Positions 1 through 9,304 of a stretch of 28,856 bases of DNA are shown here, piece after piece. The position numbers and the translations under genes were made by a program. Positions within the stretch are counted from its first letter, which is position 1. Every line of letters begins with the position of its first letter. This DNA comes from Mansonella perstans (lineage: Eukaryota > Nematoda > Chromadorea > Rhabditida > Onchocercidae), in contig JBAMDO010000424.1 of assembly GCA_037074765.1 (NCBI GenBank), positions 1 to 28,856 of the forward strand, in the 5' to 3' direction. The notes under the pieces were generated by a model. It did no database searches, was not told the origin of the DNA, and worked only from the letters and a program-made list of their open reading frames with translations.

Positions 1-955
1 GAATTTCAATTTAAGCTAAAACAGTTTTTGGAAGGATGGAGCAAAATTTAAATGTTTGTGACAAATAGGATGATAATAAATGATACCAATGAGTAGTTGG
101 TATTAAATGTCAGCAGTTGAATGAAATTTTAATCTTAACGGTATTGAATAAGTTTGTGTTTTTTAATCCAATACGGGTGCTGCATGATTTACATATTTCG
201 ATCTTTATTTTTGGTGACATTGAATATTTGAAAATGACAAACACACTAGCTTATTCCTGACATTTCTCATTCATTGCTAGAATTTTAATCACATTTTCAA
301 ATGGTCACATTTCAATTCTATCGCTCACTTTGTATTGCAATTTGCTTTTCATGCTCTCATTTTTATCACTAACTCCCGCTTTTTTAAAACCGTAAACACA
401 AAAGTCTGGCTTAACACATTTGAAATCTTCAAATGTGTTAAACAAACTTTATGTTCACCGATTAAAATGCTCCTATGAGGTCCAAATTAGAAAACGTTTC
501 CAATTAGAAGGAGTTCATTTACATTGCAAAGCAAAATATGACGAAATTAATATTTTCGGAACAAAAATACACTTAATTTGGTAATCATTTTTCGAAATTA
601 ATAGCGAAAATAAAAAACTTCACAGGCCAGTAGAAACCTTGCTTTACGAAAGCTAAATATAACTAATAAAATTCAAATGCCAGCATGTTTCGATAATATA
701 AATTTTGTCACGAATAAGCCAGTGTGTTTGCGATTTTCAAATAATCAACGTCACCAAAATTAAAATCAAAAATTTTTTACAGCAAATGCAATCATATGGC
801 ACCCATACTGGATTAAAAAACACAAACTAATTCAATACCGTACAGATTAAAATTTCATTCAGCTGCTGATGTTTGATGCCAACTATTCACAAACATTTAA
901 ATTTTGCTCCATCCTTCCAAAAACTGTTTTAGCTTGAATTGAAATTCTCTCTCGT
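1..955. repeat. Palindromic (inverted-repeat) element, copy 1
   Basis: The first 270 bases or so and the last 260 bases (about 690-950) are imperfect reverse complements. The outer 60 bp match best, for example GGAAGGATGGAGCAAAATTT at the left and its complement near 915. Related copies lie at 9305-10090 and 11033-11860. No transposase-like frame is visible. It could be a foldback/MITE-like element or the centre of a larger head-to-head duplication whose left half lies outside the window. Copy 1 carries about 190 bp (370-575) absent from copy 3 and lacks about 32 bp on its right arm that copy 3 keeps. Confidence 0.8.
411..441. repeat. Perfect 14-bp hairpin
   Basis: TTAACACATTTGAA, a 3-base loop (ATC) and its exact complement TTCAAATGTGTTAA. 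It lies in the 190-bp stretch present only in palindromic copy 1. No function is assigned. Confidence 0.8.
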
Positions 956-1233
956 ACTGGGAAAATCTTTCTGTTATGATATATGTTAGGAGGTAATAAC
1001 TAATTGTTATAGTTGGAATACCTCAAAACACATCCATCTAGGGAAGTTCCATCCGTGGCATTGGACAAATGTATGTCAACTTTGCGCCGGAAATGCCTGA
1101 AAAATGTTCCCAAAAATCAAAAACTATACTTAGATGATAATTACAAGGATCTCGTTTTTTCCAATGGTTTGAGCATCGAAACCGACGACTCTAGCTGAAT
1201 TTCCTTCACAGTCCAAAAGCGCAAACTTTGAAT

Positions 1234-1497
1234 TTATGAATAGGGAAATGAGACAAAATGTGGGAAATAATCCGATTGTGAAATCACATTAAAAGTTATT
1301 TCAACCTTTGGTCGTTTAATTCCGACAAATCGAAATAAAAACCTTCCATTCGAGAATTCCGGACATTGCAAAAATTCGCATTGTTCTTTGTTCTTCGCTA
1401 CATCGATGGCATATATCATTTGGTTCAGCATTTTCCTTTGCATCGCTTCAGCTCGGAAGAAAACCTCCTCGACACCTAGGCCCGACAATGATGACAT
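1234..1497 (-). CDS. Small hypothetical ORF divergent from the zinc-finger gene, copy 1
   Basis: An 87-codon open frame starts 22 bp from the proposed zinc-finger start and reads away from it. It is not recognised. It has no obvious signal peptide or membrane segment, and its N-terminal half looks helix-forming. The identical frame at 12136-12399 proves little, because the whole block is nearly identical. In the older inverted fragment near 10661-10760 the matching frame carries several amino-acid changes and an early stop, which argues against long-term coding. The plus strand is also open here from about 1271. It may simply be the 5' region of the zinc-finger gene. Confidence 0.2.
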   Translation of the reverse strand: MSSLSGLGVEEVFFRAEAMQRKMLNQMIYAIDVAKNKEQCEFLQCPEFSNGRFLFRFVGIKRPKVEITFNVISQSDYFPHFVSFPYS

Positions 1498-1519
1498 TAA
1501 TCCTAATTCACAAAATACT

Positions 1520-2939
1520 ATGCCTATTTATCTTCGCCAACTTGCTGCCTCAAACACCTCATATCAAGATGCAATGGTAATTCAACCGAATCACATAAGC
1601 GATAATCTCTTCTCAGATGACTATAATGTCCTCGATCACATGGATTTGGAGTCAATTCTTGGCTCAGATACAGGTGCATATAACAATGAATGGAGAAATA
1701 TTGATGAAGAACGGCTAGAAACGAGTGATGATAGTGGTTTCATTCGGAAAATTGTCGAGGATAACAATTCACCACTAAGTGATCCTGAAACAGCTGCTTT
1801 CTCCAGAGAAGCTGTCGACAATTTCGATTTATCACTATTTGATCCAGACAGAAATGCACATGACAGTGGATGGAGAAATACTGTTGGCGAATTACCAGGA
1901 ACGAGTGGTAAAGAATTGCGTAATTGCTTTTCGTTCAATACTATAAAATTGTTTAATTTGATTTACTTGTTTAAAATTAAGAGTGCAGACCATAAAAAAT
2001 CGAAAGCAGAAACTGATCTAATTGACACTTATTTGTTGTGGAAGATTATTAAATTAAAAACAACGCTAAGGCCAACTTTTAATTTCCAGTACTCGAGAGG
2101 AAAAGTGAATAACATTTCTTTTCCAGTAAATAACTTCTCCCCCCAAGTTGGCAGGTTTAGTATATGACACTGAGATTCTTATGATCAACTTTTAGATTGC
2201 TTTAATAAGTTAGCAGACGAAGTAATAGAATGTTAACTGAAAAAAACATACAAAAATGTGTTTCTTCAGATGAGAAAAGGTACAATGCGAGTATGAAGAA
2301 AAAAGAGGGAAAGAAGTCATTTGAATGCAAACATTGTGGCGATTTTTTTGCACATAAGCGATCACAGAAAAGGCATGAAAAAACATGTCGTGAAGCAAAT
2401 AGTAAGTTTTGCAGTTTTATATTTGTCCCCTGAAATATAATGCACGTGAAATGCTCTGCAAAGCATCAGTGGAATACCAATAAAAAATTCAATTTATGCT
2501 ACGACATTTTTCCATCCTCCATTGAGAGACACTATTGATATCATAATAACCGATGAATTTAAAAAGGATTTTTTCAAAAAAGATTTAAATTTGATGTTTT
2601 TATTCGAGAAAACGAGCAATGAAATGAACTGATCACAACATATATCATAAAGATAAATGTCACAATTTTTCAGATAGGTATGACTGTGAATATCAAGGAT
2701 GTACTGCGAGTATGACAAAGAAAAGTGAATATTTGAAGCACAAGAAAGGGCATAAGAAACCATTTCGTTATGAATGCAAAATACCCAGCTGTGGGCGAAT
2801 ATTCAATAGTTCAAAAGGAGTTGATAGACACAAGAAAAAACATCAGTCTCTATTTCAGTGCACAAGCTGTTCCAAAAATTTCACACGAGAAGATAGCTTG
2901 GTAAGACACCAGCATACGATTCACGGGACACCTTGTTAG
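1520..2939 (+). CDS. C2H2 zinc-finger protein gene, copy 1 (terminal exon a)
   Basis: Predicted nuclear DNA-binding protein of 261 aa from exons 1520-1907, 2270-2401 and 2674-2939. All junctions are phase 1. Donors read AGTG|GTAAAG and AATA|GTAAGT; acceptors read TTTCTTCAG and TTTTTCAG. Residues 1-129 are acidic, Ser/Asp-rich and finger-free, with two degenerate copies of a WRN-containing motif, as in an activation or interaction region. Finger 1 (about 149-169) is C-x2-C-x12-H-x3-C. Fingers 2 and 3 (178-200, 208-230) are C-x4-C-x12-H-x3-H. Finger 4 (236-257) is C-x2-C-x12-H-x4-H. Finger 2 has Met where Phe is usual. A start at 1406 would add a hydrophobic signal-like leader, but copy 2 breaks that frame with a 1-base deletion, so 1520 is preferred. 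A 15-nt in-phase microexon near 2090 is possible. DNA targets are unknown. Confidence 0.72.
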
Positions 2940-3220
2940 TTTTGCAAATTTACATTTGTCTGCCTGAAATAGAATGAACATTTTTTAACCTTCGTAAAAG
3001 GGTTGCTTGTCACTTGTTTTGTAAATAATGCGAATGATAATAGTTATTGGTATCCTAATCTCTATGAATTTAAATGGTTTCTTTTTTCTTAAAAAGGTTC
3101 ATTTAAAAACTTCGTTGCTCATATTGGATTATGTTAGGTTGAAAAAACAGGCAACAAATATAGAAATGACTCATCAATGTGTGAACTATGAATATAAACG
3201 TCATATCAGAAGTTTTTCAG

Positions 3221-3405
3221 ATAAGCAGTTTGACTGTCCTTATCCTGAATGTGCTGCGAATATGATGAATCAAGCGGAATATATAAAACATAGGAAAAAG
3301 CACGAGAAACCATTTCTTTATCAGTGCAAACGACCTGGTTGTGGGAAAAAATTCACTGCACAATCATCACTTTCTAGACATATGGAAGAACATCAACCTA
3401 AATAA
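3221..3405 (+). CDS. Alternative terminal zinc-finger exon (exon b), copy 1
   Basis: It follows AGTTTTTCAG and starts with AT in the same phase as exon a. The exon ending at 2401, or even the one ending at 1907, can therefore splice to it in frame. With the first two exons it would give 234 aa. It encodes two fingers, both C-x4-C-x12-H-x3-H, joined by an HEKPF-type linker, then a short tail and TAA. Exon a has its own stop, so a and b look mutually exclusive; no in-phase donor joining a to b was seen. The frame is also open upstream to about 3028, but that stretch is intron-like and resembles the sequence before exon a. Alternatively, b is a separate downstream gene remnant. Confidence 0.6.
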
Positions 3406-4020
3406 GATATTGAGCACCCGGTAGTTACTACTAGTTTAATGACTTCTGTTCCTCATTTAAGGAAATATGTAGTTTGGTAGATCTGGGAGATTTAGTATTT
3501 GTAGAAATACTTTGAAGTTTTTTCATTCTAATCATTTTATTTTACCTTGTTTATTGGTAATTTTGGTTGTTTTTCGTTTATTTTTTTGCATTTTGCTGGA
3601 TCTAATTCTTTACTTTATTGTCATATGGATTATGATAAGATTCATTTTTTCCTAAATCTTGTCGTTCGATAAGGAATTCCTTGTATTTGTGTTTAGCTTT
3701 TGAAAACAAAGCTCAGGAATCTTTCTCATGATTTATGTGATTTTTTAACTTCATTATAAATTTCGATTTTCAAGCGTTTAATTTCTTCATTAATAATAAT
3801 GTAGGTTAAGGATGTAGGTCAGGTTACTTGAAGTAAACAATTTATAAACCACTCATGAAATGACCTTGTAAATGATGAAAAGTGGCATTTTAAATTAATA
3901 ACTAAGGAATATATCTTAACAAATTGTGCAAAAGAAAGTAAAGACGCCAAGGAGTGATAATGTAAGGCGAACAGACAACTTATAACAGCTTTTTATTTTA
4001 AATGAGAAATTTCATAATTC
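3406..4020. other. 3' flank of zinc-finger copy 1
   Basis: No gene seen. Up to 3986 it is identical to 14310-14891 except for one T in a T-run. An AATAAA on the minus strand (3992-3997) probably serves the minus-strand gene beginning at 4021. Confidence 0.6.
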
Positions 4021-4414
4021 TTATGAACAGAATTTTGAAGTTGAAAAAAATGAAGCGTTTGTCAGATTAATTTCATGATTCTTTTCCGTTTGATGCGACA
4101 GTGTTAACTGACTAATATCCGAATGAAATGGAGTGGGTAATTCAGCTGTCTTTTCAGTTAAAGATAACATAACCCAATATTAGAGAAATAAAATATCACA
4201 TTAGATATCATATTAAAATTATTTATTATCAGATAAATAGAAAAAGCAATCTCATTTGAGCGTAAGCTCGAATACCCCTAACAACAAAAGCATACTTACT
4301 CACGCTAAAAATTTCAGGTAGCATAATAAAGTAAACAGAAACTCCTATCAAGCAGAACGAAAAACACCAGTATATATATAATGAAATCAGTACAGCACAG
4401 GTGCTTAAAATCAT
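4021..4414 (-). CDS. Possible two-exon small membrane or secreted protein
   Basis: First exon 4414-4304 (37 codons) starts with ATG, encodes a strongly hydrophobic stretch (signal anchor or signal peptide) and ends at a good donor, AGC|GTGAGT. A second open block, 4149-4021, is polar and Ser/Thr-rich and ends in TAA, with AATAAA 24 bp beyond the stop. Joined in phase 0 they would give about 79 aa. The acceptor (CTGAAAAG|ACA) is poor for a nematode, so the join is uncertain. The exon block could belong to a longer gene: a mini-exon with ATG and donor GTAAGC lies at 4747-4702, but no in-phase link was found. Family not recognised. Confidence 0.28.
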
Positions 4415-4971
4415 TAATTTAATTCACAACAAATAACTGGTTATGCTTAGCTTGGTCACATTTCATTGAAAACATGCATGAATAATCTTACCATTTTAAT
4501 AAGATTTTTTTTCCGCAAATTATTCAACTGATGTTATATTTACTTTTTTACTAAATCAAACCATCTTTCATTTCATGACACTTTCAATTCCATATCTTAC
4601 TTTTCTCCTTTTTTCCAAAGGGACAAGTCACGAAATTTGTTGAGAAATATATTTAAAAATAAATTTTTTTTGACAGCGGGAGCTAGAACGCAGAAGCTTA
4701 CTTCTCTTTGATTTGTCCCACAAACGAATAGTAAATCCGTATTGCATAATTATATTACATGACTTGAGATTAACTTAAAGAAAGATAGAAAGAACAAAAC
4801 ATCTATTATGTACTGTTAAAAATATAAATTTCTAAATTATAGTATCATCTTGAAAAATATATTGAAAACAGCATTCGAAGTATTTAAGATTACAGTGAAA
4901 CAGACCATGAATACAATCCAGTTACATTAGTATTATTTCAATTCAATTATATAGTATTGACAAAATAAGAA
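4415..4971. other. AT-rich intergenic stretch
   Basis: Between the stop of the 4972-7314 gene and the possible small gene, both on the minus strand. The only coding-like item is a 46-bp minus-strand candidate first exon (4747-4702) ending in AGAGAA|GTAAGC. Nothing else is supportable. Confidence 0.4.
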
Positions 4972-7314
4972 CTAGTGATTAAAAAGAGATCGTTGGAAAC
5001 GGAATTTAGGTATGAAAAGGTTGCAGTCGCTAATATAAGTACCCCTTAAGAAGATGAACTGTTCACCGAAAGCTTCGGCTAATTCAATGAGAGATGCATG
5101 GTTTTCGATGAATTTGAGAAATTTGTCTGCATTTTCAGCATAATTCAGCAATTCCTCCGTAAAATTGCCATCATTCGCCTGTAGTCATCATGGTTTATTA
5201 TTTATCCTGCACGACAAAAAGATTTTTTATTTCCTGTTTGGAATGCAAAAATAACTAGATAGGGTTTTCTGTTCTCAGATTTACATTCCGATGTAATTTC
5301 TATCCAACGTTTTCACCGGTTCCAAATTTAGAACATGGTTTTTGTAAATAAGCCAAGAAATCTCAAGATATATCAAGAAACGCTTACATTAATCAATTTA
5401 CGTAAGGTATTCACAGTAACGTTTTCCTTGGATTTTTCATCGATATAACGAAGAAATTTGAGCATTTCGGTACGAAATGTACAGCTCTTCATCCAAACAT
5501 GATCTTCTAATATTTCGTATAGATGAGAGCGGACAACAATAAAATCAACCATATAGGAGTAATATGTAAAAGTATCACTGAAAATAAAAATCTACATTTT
5601 CAAAAAAAGATTTTGTGGTATGATTTAATTCAGATAATAAATGTATTCACCGTGCGAATGGATAAATATTAATGTGATATATATTCGCAACAGTCAAGGC
5701 AATATGTAACAAAGCTGCACCCAAAAGAACAGATATGAAAAAAGGAGAGGAATTACTAGCTAAATTAAGACAAATCCATTACAAATCAATGCAGTTGTTA
5801 CCCTTCGATAAATTTGTCGAATATCTGTCGAAATGTCTTGGGGCCATCACGTAAACATTCATCTATTTCTTGTTCTTTTTTTATCTCATCTTGAATAATA
5901 TCATTGTAAAACATGTAATAACTTGAGTTCATTTTCATTTCTGTTTCAATATCGACAGAATTCCTTCTAAATGCCTCAGATCTCTCTGGTTCTCCATTAA
6001 TTGATTCCAATATAAATCGTGAACTCGCATCGCTTCTTATCGATTTTGTTTCGAATATTCGATTTGAACTGCTATTAAATGATTTCATTTTAACGATTTC
6101 TGAAGTTGGAGTCACAACGTTGTTAGTACGTTCCACTTCGGTCACTGCAATTGTATGGTTATTATTGCACAATCGAGAGTCATTCGTTGTCTCATGTGAA
6201 TAATTATGCAAATTCTACAGTAATTTCTAACACTCTAAAAAATTATAAATAATAATGACGAAATAACATATACAAGAGCGGTCTTTTGGCATGTCCTGAT
6301 ATTTTTCATGCAATCCATGCATCTTCCCCGTTTCACTGACATTCCACATATTATCACTTTCGTCAGCTAAAATCACTTCTGCAGCCGTCCATGGATGAGC
6401 TGTCTCATATGCACGATATGCCAAGACTCTGACCTGCAGAAAAAGACGTGAATATGTTTGTCATTTAAGAACAGTATTTGGCAAAACTTTTCCCTTATTA
6501 GTATGTACGCAAAATATTTTTCTGAGGGTTAGCGAATACTACTTATACTTTTCGGTATCAAGAGGCATGAGATTGATTCCACAATCTTTGGAACATATCT
6601 TGGTTGATTATATATTCACCGTGGAAAACTTTTGATCTTTCAGATTCCACGATCACTAATGGAATAGTGAAGATAATTCATGAATAATTGTTAAGCATTA
6701 AGCGATTTTGGTATACCTAACTCTGACCTGTCCAAAAAAAACTGGAACTACTTTCCTTTAGAAATGAAAAATCAGAACTGCCTACTCTATTAAAAAATAT
6801 TCTATCATTTAAATAAAAAAAATTTGGTTTTTTTTTTCAAATAATGATTATAGATGATCAACTTACCAATGTTCTAACAGGATAACTTCCTGCTAGATTC
6901 ACTTTATTTGATACATTTTTGCTTGAACCATACACTGTTTGAGCCATCCAGGGCAATCGAACTATTTCAATTTTAATATATCCTGTGGTACTCACTGCGC
7001 TAACAACCTTCCCTAAACCGTCCAAAACAATGCTTCTATCATACCTGAATAAACTTAAAGATATGCTAATCTAATAAAAAATTCAGCAAAAAAAAAAACG
7101 TAAGGAAAATTCAATAGTGCAATATGAAACTGCAGTTCTAATTTATAGCATCCCTGAAACTAGCATGAAATAAGGTGAGGAAGTTTTTAATGGAAAGTTT
7201 GGAGGAAGTCAAGTTTGAAAGCCAAATTGAACATTTATTGCAGTTTGAGTTCGATTATTTGTTTCTTTTTCCTTCAAATTCACAAGAAATTCGTTACAAA
7301 ATTTCAGCTTCACC
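4972..7314 (-). CDS. Multi-exon membrane protein, family unknown (5' end unresolved)
   Basis: Seven minus-strand exons join in consistent phase: about 7390-7314, 7044-6867, 6433-6274, 6144-5802, 5755-5651, 5577-5388 and 5178-4972 (TAG), giving at least 420 aa. Most boundaries are clean, e.g. TTATTCAG acceptor and TTG|GTAAGT donor around 7044-6867, and TTTTCAG before 5577. The weaker acceptors are TTGCAG (6145) and TTAGCTAG (5756). The exon at 5755-5651 encodes one hydrophobic membrane-span-like segment (core FFISVLLGAALLHIALTVA). The preceding exon is long, charged and Ser/Thr/Asn-rich, like a flexible segment. The last two exons are helix-rich, and several N-x-S/T sites occur. Upstream of 7314 the frame is open only to a stop near 7445 with no ATG, so a 5' exon is missing or decayed. 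Residues of the first exons resemble nothing I recognise. Confidence 0.65.
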
Positions 7315-8293
7315 GTCCTATGGTAAATGAGCGTGCAATAAATGCAAATAAATTTTTTGATCCATTGCCTTCTACTATGTATTCAATAGCAAGCACCACT
7401 ACTAAATCACCGTGCAGTTGAGAGTTGCTACTTTTTTGAGGCCGTTGTTAGATTAGTCGCATTTCTTTTCTTATTTCAACGCTGAAAAAGATGCAAATTT
7501 AGTGCATTTAGTTAAAATGATGCGAAGTTATAGATGAAGAATGCGAATGATTTGGAAGTTTGCATATTTGAAGTTTTTGATGACGGACCAAAAGGAATGT
7601 TTACTTTTGCTGAAAGATCTTGATCAGAAATGATGAGCCAACGCATGATATTTTTTATTCATTTACCTCCGAAATTTCTAAAATTCACAAAGCGAATTTC
7701 ACAAAATATTGGACAGATACTGACCATAATAGTTTGCTAAAGTCTATCTGATGTAATGAGTAACATTAGCTGTTGTCAGATCTTCGAACAACTTCCAACA
7801 CAGATAACTGTGAATTGTAGCTGTAACGCGATCAGTATCAGTTTTTGTTACTTCTAACGCCTGATAATATATCATCGTGGTCATCGGAACATCAAAATAC
7901 TCTGACAAGTCTGCACTTCTCAGAAGTTTTGATCAGCTGCTGAACTTGCTCCGGAACCGACCTCTCTATCTGTGTTTGTCGACAAAAATCCAAACTGTGG
8001 GTTCAATTGCGTTAGGTCTGAGATAAGCATTTTTTAAGCGCTACCACCAAAAGTACTAAAGAAAAAAAAGAAAATTTTAAAAAAGAAAAAGGAAAAAAGG
8101 AAAAAATGATAATGTCAAAGAAAACTTTGGCCAATCATGTTTTTGATATTTTGAAGAATTTTTCCATTCTAATTCAGGTTGAAAAATGCAAAACTGCAAA
8201 ACTAACTGTGTAATCTGCGATGCTCATGTCTTTCCAATTCATCTCTAGTTCGCACTGAATTTAGGTTGATTTTTCCTTTTTAGGTTGATCTGT
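7315..8293. other. Region upstream of the membrane-protein gene
   Basis: Contains the probable 5' exon tail (7315-7400, minus), a coding-like remnant (7744-7930) and a purine-rich low-complexity tract at about 8055-8107. At 8200-8280 there is a diverged minus-strand finger-like fragment with stops. No intact gene is visible. Confidence 0.45.
7744..7930 (-). pseudogene. Coding-like remnant, possibly M13 (neprilysin-like) peptidase fragment
   Basis: The minus strand holds an open block of about 60 codons whose translation looks like real protein, including HSYLCWKLFEDL. That recalls the N-Y-L-x-W-[RK] signature of the N-terminal domain of M13 metallopeptidases. The zinc site HExxH lies far C-terminal in that family and is not present here. 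The block runs into a TAG followed by more coding-like codons, and the upstream frame (7985-7920) is shifted relative to it. Both fit a decayed gene. Alternatively it is an exon of an upstream part of the neighbouring gene. The family call is by eye only. Confidence 0.25.
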
Positions 8294-8299
8294 TTAAAA

Positions 8300-9300
8300 A
8301 ACGTTGATTATACAGCGAATTCTTTTCCACAGCCAGATATGTTTGCACTGATAAAGAAATGATTTTTCGTGCCCTGTCTTGTGGTTCATATATTCCGTTT
8401 GATTCATCATAGTTGCAATATACTGAGGATAAGGACAGTCATAATGCTTATCTGAAAAACTCCTGGTATGACATTTACATTTGCAATTCACACATTGATG
8501 AATCATTTTCTACTATTTCTTGCCTGCTTTTTCAACCTCACATAATCCAGTACGAGCAACGAAGTTTTTAAATAAGCCTTTTTAAGAAAAAATAAACCAT
8601 TTAAATTCATAGATTATTAGGGTAGTAATAACTATTATCAGTGGCATTATTTACAAAACAGGTGACAAGTAATTTTCTTATGATGGTTAAAAAAAACGTT
8701 CATTCTATTTCAGGTAGACAAATGTAAATTTGCAAAATTAACAAAGCGTTCCGTGATACTTATGCTGGTGTTCAATCAAGCTATCTTTTCGTGTGAAGGC
8801 TTTGAAACAGTTCTTGCATTTAACTTTATGCTCCATGTGTTTCTGAAGTCCTTGTAAATTTTTGAATATTCGCCACTGGCCGGGTTCTTCGCATTCATAA
8901 CGAAATGGTATGTCATACCCCCTCTTATGTTTTATTTATTCCGTTTTACCCATCATAATCGCGGCACATCCAGGATAAAAACAGTTATGCTTATCTGAAA
9001 AACTCTGATATGACAATATACATTGTGGCCGGATCACTTCCAATATTTCATTGCTCGTTTTCTCGAACTCATATAATCGAGTAAAAGCATCAAATTTAAA
9101 TCTTTTTTGAAAAAATTCCTTTCAAATTCATTAGATTATTAGGCGCTCTCTATAAAGGTTGGAAAAATGCCCTAGCATAAACTGATTTTTTTTTTTTTTT
9201 TTAGGAGCATTTTCCAGGCATTTCTGGCGTATAGTTGACATACATTTGGCCAAATGCCACGGATGGAATTCGCCGGATAGATGTGTTTCTGAGGTATTTC
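8300..9300 (-). pseudogene. Inverted zinc-finger gene copy, broken
   Basis: Reads leftward. An exon-a-like block (8994-8738) follows TTTTTCAG and an exon-b-like block (8451-8300) follows GAGTTTTTCAG, matching the plus-strand genes. In exon a, finger 2 carries an in-frame TAA and finger 3 has lost its second zinc-binding Cys; finger 4 is intact. In exon b the second Cys of its first finger is Tyr, and the second finger is out of frame. At about 9185-9200 the sequence jumps from the intron-2 equivalent, through a run of about 18 T, to the 5'-flank equivalent, so exons 1 and 2 are deleted. It is clearly a pseudogene and older than the 1-3986/11033-14891 duplication. Confidence 0.82.
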
Positions 9301-9304
9301 TAGT

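Larger units (their letters stand above)
1..3986 (+). repeat. Duplicated zinc-finger unit, copy 1
   Basis: This block is repeated in the same orientation at 11033-14891. Homology starts at or before the left edge of the window and stops after the shared bases ACAACTTATAAC near 3986. Copy 1 continues into the poly(A) region of a neighbouring gene, whereas copy 2 runs into a BEL LTR. Outside the palindromic 5' part, which differs by indels of tens to about 190 bp, and outside the terminal finger exons, the copies are nearly identical. That indicates a recent segmental duplication or recent homogenisation. Confidence 0.93.

Noticed and set aside
1013..1198. 61-codon plus-strand frame in the 5' flank of zinc-finger copy 1
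   Set aside because: No ATG start, and copy 2 breaks it with two 1-base insertions although the region is otherwise nearly identical.
1388..1519. Signal-peptide start for the zinc-finger protein from ATG 1406
   Set aside because: Copy 2 has a 1-base deletion between this ATG and the rest of the frame, and a secretion signal does not suit a zinc-finger protein. It is kept only as an alternative.
1636..1938. Minus-strand frame opposite the acidic exon (also 12537-12845)
   Set aside because: The plus strand has consistent splice sites and phase with the finger exons; the minus frame has no independent support.
2760..2939. Diversity-generating-retroelement-like (A-specific) mutagenesis of finger codons
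   Set aside because: Changed bases include A, G, C and T in both directions with no adenine bias, and no template repeat or reverse transcriptase of that type is present.
3028..3220. Extension of exon b upstream as coding sequence
   Set aside because: It has a good acceptor at 3220, resembles the intron before exon a, and has AT-rich composition, so it is treated as intron.
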